Assembly: GCF_000284415.1 (NCBI RefSeq)
Contig: NC_017059.1
Span: 3,172,209-3,191,407, forward strand
DNA length: 19,199 nt
Reading direction: 5' to 3'
DNA from: Pararhodospirillum photometricum DSM 122
GTDB lineage: Bacteria; Pseudomonadota; Alphaproteobacteria; Rhodospirillales; Rhodospirillaceae
Position numbers and translations under genes: made by a program. Of this stretch, positions 9,021-18,078 are shown one piece after another. Positions within the stretch are counted from its first letter, which is position 1; every line of letters begins with the position of its first letter. Under the pieces are notes generated by a model. That model saw nothing but the letters and a program-made list of their open reading frames with translations. It was not told the origin of the DNA and ran no database searches.

Positions 9021-11093
9021 TCAGTTGGCCTGACGCCGCAAGAAAGCCGGGATCTCCAGGTGGTCTTCACCCTGGGAGGCGACCGGCCGCTCCCGGGGAT
9101 CGGCACTCAGGGTCTTGGCCATGAGCGGGGGCTGTTGGGCCTGGGCTTCCCGGGGTTCGGGATGGCTCGACGCCCGGCTGCCCAGACCCGTGATGCGGGC
9201 GAGCAGGCTAGGCTTCTCCGCCCGTTCGCGGGTCGGGGCGGGCGGCGGCGGCGGCGGCAGGTCCTCGGGCTCGCTGGCCCGCGTCGGGCGCGGCGGCGGC
9301 GGCGCGTAGGCCCCGCGCGACGTTTCCGGCAGCGGCGGGAACACAGGGGCGCGCATGGCCGGGGCCATGGTGCCATCGGCCGTCACCGGCAGATCGACCT
9401 CATCCTCCAAGCGGGCGTAGGTCTCCTCCTCTTCCAGATACGCGGGCTCGGGGCTGTGGAGGTCCTCATGGACGGGGGCCGCGGACGCCGCCGGCGGCGG
9501 GACGTCATAGCGTGTGGCTTCGCGGGCCTTGATGGCTGCCATGGCGGCCTGCGCGGCCCGTCCCGCCGACCCGGTATCGACCGGCGGCTGGGGAATGAAG
9601 GCGTCGCGCGACAATCGAGCCCCCAGGGGCCGCTTGACCTCGGGGGTCGAGGCAGCCGCCGGACGCGCGCTGCCGCCCAGCGGCAGGGTCGGGGCCGGAC
9701 GGCTGAGTGGACGCGCCGTCGGCTGGGGCGCGGCCGGCTGGCTGACCGGCGCGGTCGGCATCGTCGGGGCCGGCGGCGGCACCGCCGTGCCCTGGGCGTC
9801 GCGCTTGGCGTTGGCTTCCAGCACCAGGGACTCCAGGAGCCGGACCGACTGCTCGTTCTTCACCGGGCGCGGCGGCACCTCGGGCCGGCCGGCGCTGGTC
9901 AGCGAGGCTCCGGCCGCCGGGGCCGCCGCCGTATGGGCTGCCGCCGCCGCCCGGGCCGCAACCGAGGCCACGGCCTGGGCCACGCGCGGCGCCGGGCGGG
10001 CCTGGGCCAACTTCGGCACCGGGCGCGGCTCGGCCACCGGGCGCGGCGCGGTCTGGACCGGGGCGGCCGCCTGGGGCGCCGGCTGGGCCGGGGCCACCGG
10101 TTGCGATCGGCCCATGGCCTCGGCGCTGATACCGGTCGCCACCACCGACACGCGGATGCGGCCGTGCAGGCTGTCGTCGAGGCTGGAGCCAAAAATAATA
10201 TGCGCTTCGGTTTCCACTTCCTCGCGGATGCGGTTGGCCGCCTCGTCCACCTCGTACAAGGTCACGTCGGTGCCGCCGGTGATATTGATCAGCACGCCCC
10301 GGGCGCCGCGCATGGAGGTGTCCTCCAGCAGCGGGTTGGCGATGGCGGCCTCGGCGGCGTCGAGCGCCCGGCGCTCGCCCTCGGCCTCGCCGGTGCCCAT
10401 CATGGCGCGGCCCATGTCGTGCATCACGGTGCGCACGTCGGCGAAGTCGAGGTTGATCAGGCCGGGGTTGATCATCAGGTCGGTGACGCTGCGCACGCCC
10501 GAGTACAGCACTTCATCGGCCAGCTTAAAGGCGTCTGCAAACGTTGTTTTTTCATTGGCAACGTGGAATAGATTCTGATTCGGAATGATGATCAAGGTAT
10601 CAACGAACTGGGCCAACTCGTCGATGCCCGCCTCGGCGAGGCGCATGCGATGGGCGCCCTCAAACTGAAACGGCTTCGTCACCACACCTACGGTCAGAAT
10701 GCCCAACTCGCGCGCGACGCTGGCCACCACCGGGGCCGCGCCCGTGCCGGTGCCGCCGCCCATGCCGGCGGTGATGAACACCATGTTGGAGCCTTGCAGC
10801 TCGGCGGCCACCGCCTCGATGGCCTCTTCGGCGGCCACGCGGCCGACCTCGGGCCGGGCGCCGGCGCCCAGGCCGCGCGTGGCTTCGGTGCCCAATTGGA
10901 TGCGCCGGCTGGTGCGCGAGTGACTGAGGGCCTGGGCGTCGGTGTTGGCCACCACGAAGTCAACGCCGTTCAGGTTGGCCTCGATCATGTTGTTGACGGC
11001 GTTGCCGCCGGCGCCCCCCACGCCCACAACGGTTATGCGCGGCCGCAGGTGAGGGGTATCCGGCCCCTCGGGGATGTTCAAGGTAAGAGCCAT
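9021..11093 (-). CDS. ftsZ: Cell division GTPase FtsZ, long-linker form
   Basis: FtsZ is the tubulin-like GTPase that forms the cytokinetic ring. The product is 690 residues from ATG 11093 ([10 protein letters not shown]), six codons inside the longest frame and preceded by GGAGG at a good distance. The GTPase core covers about 18-325: [15 protein letters not shown] (22-36), the tubulin signature GGGTGTG (112-118), and the T7 loop [12 protein letters not shown] (209-220) that completes the active site of the neighbouring subunit. About 345 residues of Pro/Ala-rich linker follow, far longer than in E. coli (whole protein 383). Within it are more ordered-looking islands: [41 protein letters not shown] and [14 protein letters not shown]. 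The protein ends in [11 protein letters not shown], the C-terminal peptide that binds FtsA and other partners in alphaproteobacteria. It lies 139 nt after ftsA, with hairpins in the spacer. Confidence 0.97.
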   Translation of the reverse strand: MALTLNIPEGPDTPHLRPRITVVGVGGAGGNAVNNMIEANLNGVDFVVANTDAQALSHSRTSRRIQLGTEATRGLGAGARPEVGRVAAEEAIEAVAAELQGSNMVFITAGMGGGTGTGAAPVVASVARELGILTVGVVTKPFQFEGAHRMRLAEAGIDELAQFVDTLIIIPNQNLFHVANEKTTFADAFKLADEVLYSGVRSVTDLMINPGLINLDFADVRTVMHDMGRAMMGTGEAEGERRALDAAEAAIANPLLEDTSMRGARGVLINITGGTDVTLYEVDEAANRIREEVETEAHIIFGSSLDDSLHGRIRVSVVATGISAEAMGRSQPVAPAQPAPQAAAPVQTAPRPVAEPRPVPKLAQARPAPRVAQAVASVAARAAAAAHTAAAPAAGASLTSAGRPEVPPRPVKNEQSVRLLESLVLEANAKRDAQGTAVPPPAPTMPTAPVSQPAAPQPTARPLSRPAPTLPLGGSARPAAASTPEVKRPLGARLSRDAFIPQPPVDTGSAGRAAQAAMAAIKAREATRYDVPPPAASAAPVHEDLHSPEPAYLEEEETYARLEDEVDLPVTADGTMAPAMRAPVFPPLPETSRGAYAPPPPRPTRASEPEDLPPPPPPAPTRERAEKPSLLARITGLGSRASSHPEPREAQAQQPPLMAKTLSADPRERPVASQGEDHLEIPAFLRRQAN

Positions 11094-11133
11094 GGTAAGC
11101 CTCCGGGTCACTGGATTGTGGTCATGATGGGGT

Positions 11134-11206
11134 GGTCAGCCCCTTGCTCCCTGACCAGGGCGCTTGTTCGTCCCTGCGGTCCGCTCCCGAGGACCGCAGG
11201 CACGAA
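11134..11206 (-). promoter_or_regulatory. Two hairpins in the ftsA-ftsZ spacer
   Basis: Bases 11173-11182 and 11191-11200 form a perfect 10-bp stem (CCTGCGGTCC/GGACCGCAGG, 8-nt loop). It is extended across a 2x2 mismatch by 11167-11170 with 11203-11206 (TTCG/CGAA). Next to it 11134-11139 and 11151-11156 (GGTCAG/CTGACC) form a 6-bp stem. No U-run follows on the minus strand, so these are not plain terminators. They lie in the only long spacer of the otherwise overlapping operon and may set ftsZ mRNA level through processing, stability or attenuation. That role is inferred. Confidence 0.5.
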
Positions 11207-11232
11207 GGCCGCGCAAGAGATGGTCCGCGCCG

Positions 11233-12552
11233 TCAAAAGTTTTCCTTCCACCATCGGGCAAACCGCCCCAAAGCCCCGGACACGGCGGTCTCCTCGAGCG
11301 CCGGGTCGGACTCCGGGGTTTCCACCTGATGGCGCACCGCATAGCGCAGCAGACCGGCGCAGGTGGAGAATGCGGGGCCCGACACGCTGTCGGCCAGACC
11401 CCGGATGCGTTGGGGGCGGCCCTGGCGCACCGGGCGGTCCAAGACCGCCTCCGCCAGATCACGGACCCCTTGAAGTTGACTGGCGCCGCCGGTTAGGACC
11501 ACCAAGCGGCCGCCGATCTTGCGCAGGCCGCTTGCGTCCAGGTGGGCGCGGGCCAGCTCAAAGGTTTCCTCCAGGCGCGGCCGGATGATCTGAATGAGCA
11601 TCGAGCGCGGCACCTCGTGCACGTTGGCCTCGTCGTCTTCGCCCACTTGCGGCACCCGCAACAGTTCGCGGTTGTCCGAGGGCGAGGCAAGGCAACTGCC
11701 ATGCACGGTTTTCAGGCGCTCGGCCGCCACCAGCGGCGTGGTGAGCCCCTGCATGATGTCGTTGGTCACGTGCTGGCCGCCCACCGGTAAGGTGGCGGTA
11801 TGGATGACGTGGCCTTCGTTGAAGACGGCAATCGAGGTGATGCCGCCGCCCATATCGATGACGGTAACGCCCATGGTCTTCTCGTCCTCGCCCAGGCAGG
11901 CGAGGCCGGAGGCATAGGGACTGACCACCCGGTCCTCGATATCGAGGTGGCAGCGCTCGATGACGGTGGCCAGATTGCGCAAGGGACCCATCGCCGCCGA
12001 GACCAGATGGATCGACACGCCCAGGGTTTGGCCGTACATGCCCCGGGGGTCGAGCACCCCGTCCGCGCCGTCGATGGCGTAGGAAATGGGGATGCAGTGC
12101 ACCAACTCGCGGTCCACCGCTGTGTGCTGTTCGCGGCCAAAGGCCTGGATGCGCCGCACGTCCGAGGCCCGCACTTCGTGCCCGGCGATCGACATTTCCA
12201 CCTCGACCCGCGTCGAGTGGGGCTGCCCCCCCGAAATGTTGATCACCACCGCCCCAATCCGCTCGCCCGCCATCTGTTCCGCCGCGTCCACGGCGGCCCG
12301 CACGGCCAGTTCCAGCTCGTCCATATTGGCGACCTGGCCGCCGCGCATGCCGCGGGAGCGGTGGTGGCCGATCCCCAGCACGCGCAGATGACCGTCCTCC
12401 TCCTCGCGGGCGATGAGGCAGGCGATCTTGGTCGTGCCGACGTCAAGCGCGGCGATCAGGCCATCACGCTGGCGGCGGGGTGGGGGGGCGCGGTGTTCCT
12501 TGCGCCGGGGGCGGGGGGGCGTGGGGTCTCGGCTCATAGCGTCCCTAGGCAT
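11233..12552 (-). CDS. ftsA: Cell division protein FtsA
   Basis: FtsA is the actin-like ATPase that tethers FtsZ to the inner membrane and recruits later divisome proteins. It has 439 residues if started at ATG 12552, which overlaps the ftsQ stop by 8 nt. The ATG at 12537 (434 residues, MSRDPTPP) is an equally plausible start, and both have weak purine-rich leaders. The longer open frame upstream reads through the ftsQ repeats as Arg-rich sequence and is not real. Nucleotide-binding segments are IAALDVGTTKIAC (33-45), VIDMGGGITSIAVF (231-244) and VVLTGGASQLQG (351-362). The C-terminus GALGRFARWWKENF is an amphipathic membrane-targeting helix. The first 30 residues are basic and proline-rich and precede the actin fold. 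Confidence 0.95.
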   Translation of the reverse strand: MPRDAMSRDPTPPRPRRKEHRAPPPRRQRDGLIAALDVGTTKIACLIAREEEDGHLRVLGIGHHRSRGMRGGQVANMDELELAVRAAVDAAEQMAGERIGAVVINISGGQPHSTRVEVEMSIAGHEVRASDVRRIQAFGREQHTAVDRELVHCIPISYAIDGADGVLDPRGMYGQTLGVSIHLVSAAMGPLRNLATVIERCHLDIEDRVVSPYASGLACLGEDEKTMGVTVIDMGGGITSIAVFNEGHVIHTATLPVGGQHVTNDIMQGLTTPLVAAERLKTVHGSCLASPSDNRELLRVPQVGEDDEANVHEVPRSMLIQIIRPRLEETFELARAHLDASGLRKIGGRLVVLTGGASQLQGVRDLAEAVLDRPVRQGRPQRIRGLADSVSGPAFSTCAGLLRYAVRHQVETPESDPALEETAVSGALGRFARWWKENF

Positions 12553-13615
12553 CTTGTCCCCCCGTCCGGGCTCCGGCACCGGCGGGTTGGGAACGGAGAG
12601 GAGCGGGAGGAGGCGCCTGCGTCTCGACCTCGGGGCGGCGCGCCTTCGCCACAACCTCAGATTGGCTCGCCTTCGCCTGGACATTAGGGAGGCTCGCCTT
12701 CGCCTCGGCATTGGGTTGGTTCGCCCTTGCCTCGGCATTGGGCAGGCTCGCCTTCGCCTCGACGTCAGACCGAGGCCGCTCCTCCTGGTGGTTGCGAACG
12801 CGGATGACCAACCGGTCGGGCAGGCGCATGTCAATGGTGTCGATGTCACGCGACAACAAGCCCTGCTCGCGGTCCAGGCGTACCAGCAGAGCCAGGGCCT
12901 GGGCCGGCTCGGCTTCGGGCAGGCGGACCACGATTCCCTCTTGCAAGGACCCCAGGCGCAAGGTCCAGCGCCGCTCCCCCACCAAGGTCGAGGCGACCAC
13001 CTTGCCGGCCAACTCGGGCTGGGTGCCCAGCAGATCCAAAAGCGCCCGGGTACGGCTCGGGGCCCCAGGCCCCACCACCAAAGGCAGATGCGACCACGCC
13101 GCCGGGTCTACCGGGATGGGCGTGCCCAGGGAGTCGATGACCGTGAACTGGCCGTTGTTCTGCCACAACGCCAAGGGTGTCCGCTCACGCAAGGCAATGT
13201 GCAAGCGGTCGGGCAGGCGGCGTTCCACCCGGGCTTCGGCCACCCAGGGCAGGGCCTCCAGGGCCTTGCGCACGCGCTCGGGCTCAATGGCCAGCAAGGG
13301 GGTCCCCTGGGGGGCGCCGACCGCCTCCAGAACATCGCGCGCGTCGGTCTGGCGCCGACCGGTCACGGAAACCTGAGCCAGTACCATCCCCTGTTCGGCA
13401 AAGGGCACGGCCACACCGGGCAGACCCGACCCGGTGCCCCAAGGTTGGGTCAACAGCGGGATCAGCGACGGAGTGCGCGCCGCCAGATAGGCCGCCCCCA
13501 CCAGCCCCGCCAGCAAAAACACAAGGCTGGCGCGGGTGAGCGTGCGCAAGGGATCGCGGCCGCGGCCGGCCGCGATCGGCGTCAGGTCCGCCGTCACGTC
13601 CGTTAAGTGTCGCAT
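12545..13615 (-). CDS. ftsQ: Cell division protein FtsQ
   Basis: FtsQ is a bitopic inner-membrane divisome protein that bridges FtsL/FtsB and the cytoplasmic ring. It has 356 residues. The cytoplasmic N-terminus is short, one membrane helix lies at about 29-47 (ASLVFLLAGLVGAAYLAA), a POTRA domain at about 77-145 (QVSVTGRRQTDARDVLEAVG and LPWVAEARVERRLPDRLHI) and the FtsQ beta domain to about 275. The tail from 285 is low-complexity and made of 9-residue repeats (see the repeat feature), which makes the protein longer than typical. The ATG at 13615 overlaps the end of ddl by 13 nt and has TGGAGAA upstream. The stop overlaps the likely ftsA start. Confidence 0.93.
   Translation of the reverse strand: MRHLTDVTADLTPIAAGRGRDPLRTLTRASLVFLLAGLVGAAYLAARTPSLIPLLTQPWGTGSGLPGVAVPFAEQGMVLAQVSVTGRRQTDARDVLEAVGAPQGTPLLAIEPERVRKALEALPWVAEARVERRLPDRLHIALRERTPLALWQNNGQFTVIDSLGTPIPVDPAAWSHLPLVVGPGAPSRTRALLDLLGTQPELAGKVVASTLVGERRWTLRLGSLQEGIVVRLPEAEPAQALALLVRLDREQGLLSRDIDTIDMRLPDRLVIRVRNHQEERPRSDVEAKASLPNAEARANQPNAEAKASLPNVQAKASQSEVVAKARRPEVETQAPPPAPLRSQPAGAGARTGGQDA
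12629..12763 (-). repeat. 27-bp tandem repeat, five units, in ftsQ
   Basis: Five consecutive 27-bp units (12737-12763, 12710-12736, 12683-12709, 12656-12682 and 12629-12655) encode VEAKASLPN, AEARANQPN, AEAKASLPN, VQAKASQSE and VVAKARRPE. A degenerate sixth (VETQAPPPA) follows. The shared core on the plus strand is GGCTCGCCTTCGCCT. Because the unit is a multiple of three, copy-number change keeps the frame. The repeats lie in the periplasmic tail beyond the beta domain. Confidence 0.9.
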
Positions 13616-14517
13616 TGCGCGTTCTCCACCATCCAGCTCACCAACGCCTCAAAACTCAAGCCGACCGCCAGGGCTTGCTCCGGTACCAGGGAAGTCCCGG
13701 TCATGCCCGGCTGTGTATTCACCTCCAGCATGAAAAGTGATTCGCCATCGAAACGAAGATCAGCGCGGCTTACACCCCGACATCCCAAGGCCTGATGCGC
13801 CAGAACCGCCAGTCTCATCGCCTCCGTCGCCACCTCAGGTGCAACCGGTGCCGGAACAATATGGCGCGATCCCCCGAGGATGTATTTCGCATCGTAATCG
13901 TAAAAGCCCCGGGATGTTGTGATCTCAGTCACTCCTAGCGCACGCTCGCCCATCACGGCGACGGTCAGTTCCCGTCCCGGGATAAAGCGCTCGACCATCA
14001 CCCGCTTTCCGAAGGGCCAGTCGGTGGCCGTGAAGGGCAGGGCGTTGGTTCCCTCGGTGACGATGGTCACGCCCACGCTGGAGCCCTCGTTCAGCGGCTT
14101 CACTACGTAGGGGCGGGGCATCACCGTTTCGGCCAGAACCTCGGCCGGGGTGGCGATCACGTGTGGCGCGACCGGGATGCCCACGTGCTCGAACACCAGC
14201 TTGGCCGAGGGCTTGTCCATGGCCAAGGCGCTGGCCAGCCGACCCGAGTGGGTGTAAGGCAGGCCCATCAGGTCGAGCAGTCCTTGGATCGCCCCATCCT
14301 CGCCAAAGCGTCCGTGCAGGGCGTTGAACACCACGTCAGGAGTCCGGGCCGTGAGAGCCGCCACCAGCGCCCCGACATCCCGGCTCACATCCAGGAGGTC
14401 CACGGCAAAGCCGGCGCGCGCCAGCGCCGCGCCAACCGCCTGGCCGCTGTTGAGCGAGACCTCGCGTTCGGCGGAGCAGCCTCCCATCAAGACGGTGACG
14501 CGGCGCGCCCGGCTCAT
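13603..14517 (-). CDS. ddl: D-alanine--D-alanine ligase
   Basis: Ddl is the cytoplasmic ATP-grasp ligase that joins two D-Ala for the peptidoglycan stem peptide. Its 304 residues match the DdlB type found in dcw clusters. Signature 1 is HGRFGEDGAIQGLLD (68-82), the ATP-grasp loop is KPLNEGSSVGVT (140-151), the KY pair is at 211-212, and signature 2 is LEVNTQPGMT (264-273), which holds the metal-binding Glu and Asn. The start codon forms ATGA with the murB stop, and AGGAG lies upstream (CAGGAGAGC). It sits between murB and ftsQ, the usual alphaproteobacterial position. Its end overlaps ftsQ by 13 nt. Confidence 0.96.
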   Translation of the reverse strand: MSRARRVTVLMGGCSAEREVSLNSGQAVGAALARAGFAVDLLDVSRDVGALVAALTARTPDVVFNALHGRFGEDGAIQGLLDLMGLPYTHSGRLASALAMDKPSAKLVFEHVGIPVAPHVIATPAEVLAETVMPRPYVVKPLNEGSSVGVTIVTEGTNALPFTATDWPFGKRVMVERFIPGRELTVAVMGERALGVTEITTSRGFYDYDAKYILGGSRHIVPAPVAPEVATEAMRLAVLAHQALGCRGVSRADLRFDGESLFMLEVNTQPGMTGTSLVPEQALAVGLSFEALVSWMVENAQCDT

Positions 14518-15515
14518 GCGTGCTCTCCTGCCAAAAGGGATGAAACGGTATGGGCGGGGGCCCGAGGGTCATCGAGGGGGACGCCAACACGGCGGATTTC
14601 CCAACGCAACTCGATGCCACTCGTCTCCCGAACCCGCAGGCGCACGTGCTCGCCCAGCGCTTCCAACTCGGCCGCCGTGGCCGTGCCCGTGTTCAGGAGA
14701 AAATTGCAATGCTTGTCGCTGATCTGCGCGCCGCCCAGGCGCAAGCCCCGGCACCCCGCCGCGTCGATCAGTTCCCAAGCTTTGGGGCCGTCTTCGGGGT
14801 TGGCAAAGGTCGAGCCCCCGGTCTTGCTCCGAAGAGGCTGGCTCTCCTCGCGCTTCAGGCGCAGGGCCTCGTGGCGTCGGGTGATAACGGCCGGGTCCTC
14901 GGGCGTTCCCCGCAAAACAGCCTCGGTAAAAATCCAGTCCTCCGACAATCCGCAGTGCCGGTAAGAGAGGCTTAACCGGTCTGCCCCTAAGGTGCTGGAG
15001 TGGCCACAGCGGTTAACCGCCTGTACAGAAACAAGAAGATCCGCAAGAGACCGGCCATGAGCCCCGGCATTCATGCGCACGGCACCGCCCAACGTCCCGG
15101 GAATACCAGACAGAAATTCCAAGCCGCCCAGGCCCGCCGCCTGCGCCACCCGCGCCACCGAGCCATCCAGGGCCGCCGCGCCGCAGACCAGCGTGTTGCC
15201 CTCCACCCGAATGTCGGCAAAGCCTCGGCCCAGGCGCACCACCACCCCCGGAATGCCGCCGTCGCGAATCAACAAGTTGGAGGCCACCCCGATCACCGTC
15301 ACCGGCACATCGGCGGGAACCCCGGCCAGGAAGGCCGCGAGGTCCTCGGCGTCGGCCGGCTTGAACAAGACTTCGGCCGGGCCGCCCACGCCAAACCACG
15401 TCTGCCCGGCCAACGGCTGTCCGGCGCTGACCCGGCCGCGCGCCTGAGGCAGGCGGGCCAGCAGGGGCGTGGTGTCCAGGGGGGCGTCAGCCTGTCGCTT
15501 CAGGGAGGCCGTCAT
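14514..15515 (-). CDS. murB: UDP-N-acetylenolpyruvoylglucosamine reductase
   Basis: MurB is the FAD enzyme that reduces UDP-GlcNAc-enolpyruvate to UDP-MurNAc with NADPH. It has 333 residues from ATG 15515 ([10 protein letters not shown]). This start is preferred over the longer frame because it forms ATGA with the murC stop and has GGGAGGG upstream. FAD-binding segments are [12 protein letters not shown] (40-51), [12 protein letters not shown] (76-87) and [18 protein letters not shown] (137-154). The catalytic Ser is S235 in GGSTFANP, and a conserved acid lies in the C-terminal [13 protein letters not shown]. It overlaps ddl by 4 nt. Confidence 0.96.
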   Translation of the reverse strand: MTASLKRQADAPLDTTPLLARLPQARGRVSAGQPLAGQTWFGVGGPAEVLFKPADAEDLAAFLAGVPADVPVTVIGVASNLLIRDGGIPGVVVRLGRGFADIRVEGNTLVCGAAALDGSVARVAQAAGLGGLEFLSGIPGTLGGAVRMNAGAHGRSLADLLVSVQAVNRCGHSSTLGADRLSLSYRHCGLSEDWIFTEAVLRGTPEDPAVITRRHEALRLKREESQPLRSKTGGSTFANPEDGPKAWELIDAAGCRGLRLGGAQISDKHCNFLLNTGTATAAELEALGEHVRLRVRETSGIELRWEIRRVGVPLDDPRAPAHTVSSLLAGEHA

Positions 15516-16951
15516 GCCGAGCCCTCCCGGTCCTGGTGCGGGACCCGCAACACCTTGGCCAAACGGTCGGGCAGGGTCTGGGCCCAGGTCGTGATCGACC
15601 CCGCGCCCAGGCACACCACCATGTCACCGCGCTTGGCCAGCCGGGCAATCATCTCGGGCAAGGCGTCCTCCCGGGGCAAGACGTGGACATTGCGATGCCC
15701 GTGCACCTTCAGCCCTTCGGCCAGGGCATCCTTGCTTGCACCAGGAATAGGGGGCTCGCCGGCCGGGTAGACGTCGGCCACCACCACCGCATCGGCGTCG
15801 TTGAAGCAGGTGCAGAATTCTTCGAACAAGCTGTTGAGGCGCGAATAACGATGGGGCTGCACCACGGCAATGACGCCGCGCGTTGTGGCATCGCGGGCCG
15901 CCTTAAGCACAGCGGCGATCTCGACCGGATGGTGGCCGTAGTCGTCGATCACCGTGATGCCCCCGGCCTCGCCCACCCGGGTGAAGCGGCGGCGAACGCC
16001 TTTAAAACGGGCCAGTCCTTCGCGCACCACCGTGTCCGACAAGCCCAGCTCCACGCCCACGCCGATGGCGCCCAGGGCGTTGAGCACGTTGTGGCGGCCA
16101 TACATCGGCAGGCGCAAGGCCTCAATGGTGCGGGTCGCCCGGGTCTGCCGGTCGGTCAACACCACGTCGAACAAGGCGCCTTGCGGCCCCAGGCTCAGGT
16201 TGGTGCCGCGCACGTCGGCCTGCGGGCTCAGGCCGTAGGTAATGATCTTGCGGTCTTGCACCTGGGGAATCATCGCCTGCACTTCGGGATGGTCCAGGCA
16301 CACACAGGCAAAGCCATAGAACGGCAGGTTATGCACAAAGGTTCGGAACGCCTCGCGCACGCGGTCGAACGACCCATAGAAGTCGAGGTGCTCCGGGTCG
16401 ATGTTGGTGACCACGGCAATGGTCGCCGGCAGCTTGACAAAACTGCCGTCGCTCTCGTCGGCCTCGACCACCATCCACTCGCCGTTGCCGAGGTAGGCGT
16501 TGGTGCCGCGCGCGTTTAAAATCCCGCCGTTGATCACGGTCGGGTCGAAATTGGCAGTCTCTAGCAACTGGGCCACGAGGGACGTGGTGGTCGTTTTGCC
16601 GTGGGTGCCGGCAATGGCGATCGACCACTTGAGGCGCATCAGTTCGCCCAGCATTTCGGCGCGTCGCACCACCGGGAGAAAGCGGGCGCGGGCCGCCATC
16701 ACCTCGGGATTGCTCGCCTGCACCGCCGACGAAATCACCACCACCTGAGCCTCGCCCACGTGAGCCGCGTCATGACCAATCGCCACAGGGATTCCCAGGC
16801 CGCGCAGGCGCTTGACGTTGGCATTGTCGCTCAGGTCGCTGCCCTGCACGCGATATCCCAGATTATGCAGCACCTCCGCGATGCCGCTCATGCCGATGCC
16901 GCCGATGCCCACGAAGTGCAAGGGGCCGATGTCGAGGGGAAGGGCTCTCAT
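15512..16951 (-). CDS. murC: UDP-N-acetylmuramate--L-alanine ligase
   Basis: MurC is the cytoplasmic Mur ligase that adds L-Ala to UDP-MurNAc. It has 479 residues from ATG 16951 ([10 protein letters not shown]), which forms ATGA with the murG stop and has GGGAG upstream. The longer frame adds 30 codons inside murG and is not used. The N-terminal Rossmann motif is GIGGIGMSG (15-23). The ATP P-loop is [11 protein letters not shown] (114-124), central-domain motifs are EADESDGSF (163-171) and [11 protein letters not shown] (183-193), and C-terminal ligase motifs are GRHNVLNA (285-292), DDYGHHP (336-342) and PHRYSR (366-371). All expected Mur-ligase residues are present. Confidence 0.97.
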   Translation of the reverse strand: MRALPLDIGPLHFVGIGGIGMSGIAEVLHNLGYRVQGSDLSDNANVKRLRGLGIPVAIGHDAAHVGEAQVVVISSAVQASNPEVMAARARFLPVVRRAEMLGELMRLKWSIAIAGTHGKTTTTSLVAQLLETANFDPTVINGGILNARGTNAYLGNGEWMVVEADESDGSFVKLPATIAVVTNIDPEHLDFYGSFDRVREAFRTFVHNLPFYGFACVCLDHPEVQAMIPQVQDRKIITYGLSPQADVRGTNLSLGPQGALFDVVLTDRQTRATRTIEALRLPMYGRHNVLNALGAIGVGVELGLSDTVVREGLARFKGVRRRFTRVGEAGGITVIDDYGHHPVEIAAVLKAARDATTRGVIAVVQPHRYSRLNSLFEEFCTCFNDADAVVVADVYPAGEPPIPGASKDALAEGLKVHGHRNVHVLPREDALPEMIARLAKRGDMVVCLGAGSITTWAQTLPDRLAKVLRVPHQDREGSA

Positions 16952-18078
16952 GTCACAGTCTCCCCCGAAGGACGGGCGGTGGCAAGGGTCAACTCGGCCA
17001 AGCGTTCGGCAGCGTCGGGCACGCCCAGGGCATGGGCGCACGCGGCGGCACGCGCCAAAACCTCGGGGTGATCCATCAGCCAGGAGATCCGCTCGGCCAG
17101 GGCATGGGGGGTCAGGGGCGCTTGCGGCATCAGCCAGCCGCCGCCCGCCTCGTCCATGCCCCGCGCGTTGGCGCTTTGGTGGTCGTCAATGGCGTGGGGG
17201 TAGGGGATCAGGATCGCCGGGCGTCCCATCACCGCCAATTCCCCCATGGTCGAAGCCCCCGAGCGGCACACCACCAGATGCGCCTCGGCCAAGCGCGCCG
17301 GCAGGTCGGCAAAAAAAGGCGCCAGTTCCACCGTGATCCCCGTGCCCGCATAGCGCTCCCGCGCCGCCTCCAGGTCTTCCGCCCGGGCTTGCTGCATCAC
17401 CTTGAGGCGTCGGCGCTGGGCCTCGGGCAACAAGGCCAGAGCCTCGGGCACCAGGGTCGAGAACACCCGCGCTCCCTGGCTGCCCCCAGTGACCAGCAGC
17501 ACAAACGGCGCCGTTCCCTCGGCCGCGGCATAAGGAACGTCGCGCAGCGCCAGAACCGCCGGGCGTACCGGCATGCCGACGCGCACCGGCGCGACCCCGG
17601 CCGGCAGCCGCGCCTGATCGACCGCCACGGCAAAGGCCGTGACCCGCCGCGCCAGCCAGCGGTTCGCCCGGCCCGCCAGAGCGTTTTGCTCGTGCACCAC
17701 CGTGGGGTATTTCAGGTGGGTGGCGGCCAGCAGGGGAGGCAAGGAGGCATAGCCGCCAAAGCCTACCACCACATCCGGGGCCAGCCGGCGAAGCAGGCCA
17801 TGGGCTTGGATCAGGCCCAAGAACAGGTTGATCCCGCCGCTCAGGCGCCCCAGCAGCCCGCGCCCGGCCACGCCGCCCGCGCGAATGCGCCGCGTCTCCA
17901 ATTGGCCCAGCGTACCGCCAAACGCCTCGCCCCGGCGATCAGTGACCAGGGTCAGGCGGCAGCCACGGCGCAGCAAGGCCTCGGCCAGGGCTTCGGCCGG
18001 GAACATATGGCCTCCCGTGCCGCCCGCGGCCAACACCACGTGCACGGGAGGAGAGGAAGAGGAACGGGCCGGCGTCAC
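16948..18078 (-). CDS. murG: Lipid II synthase (UDP-GlcNAc transferase MurG)
   Basis: MurG is the peripheral inner-membrane GT28 glycosyltransferase that adds GlcNAc to lipid I, giving lipid II. It has 376 residues. The start is GTG 18078, which overlaps the ftsW stop as GTGA and has GGGAGA upstream. Motifs are the N-terminal [10 protein letters not shown] (19-28), [15 protein letters not shown] (104-118), [15 protein letters not shown] (129-143), [12 protein letters not shown] (195-206) and the donor-binding [20 protein letters not shown] (273-292). The stretch [11 protein letters not shown] closes the donor site. It overlaps murC by 4 nt. Confidence 0.96.
   Translation of the reverse strand: MTPARSSSSPPVHVVLAAGGTGGHMFPAEALAEALLRRGCRLTLVTDRRGEAFGGTLGQLETRRIRAGGVAGRGLLGRLSGGINLFLGLIQAHGLLRRLAPDVVVGFGGYASLPPLLAATHLKYPTVVHEQNALAGRANRWLARRVTAFAVAVDQARLPAGVAPVRVGMPVRPAVLALRDVPYAAAEGTAPFVLLVTGGSQGARVFSTLVPEALALLPEAQRRRLKVMQQARAEDLEAARERYAGTGITVELAPFFADLPARLAEAHLVVCRSGASTMGELAVMGRPAILIPYPHAIDDHQSANARGMDEAGGGWLMPQAPLTPHALAERISWLMDHPEVLARAAACAHALGVPDAAERLAELTLATARPSGETVT

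Noticed and set aside
10541..10564. Inverted repeat ACGTTG/CAACGT with T-run inside ftsZ
   Set aside because: It is only 6 bp, lies in the conserved GTPase core, and is explained by coding constraints; there is no sign of a terminator or gene end there.
8982..10578. Long plus-strand open frames of 529 and 354 codons opposite ftsZ
   Set aside because: They are antisense to the well-supported ftsZ gene, consist of Arg/Gly/Ala-rich low-complexity sequence, and are expected where GC-rich codons leave few stops on the other strand.
12553..12849. N-terminal extension of ftsA into the ftsQ repeats
   Set aside because: The extension is Arg-rich sequence produced by reading the ftsQ tandem repeat out of frame. 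FtsA homologs start near 12537-12552.
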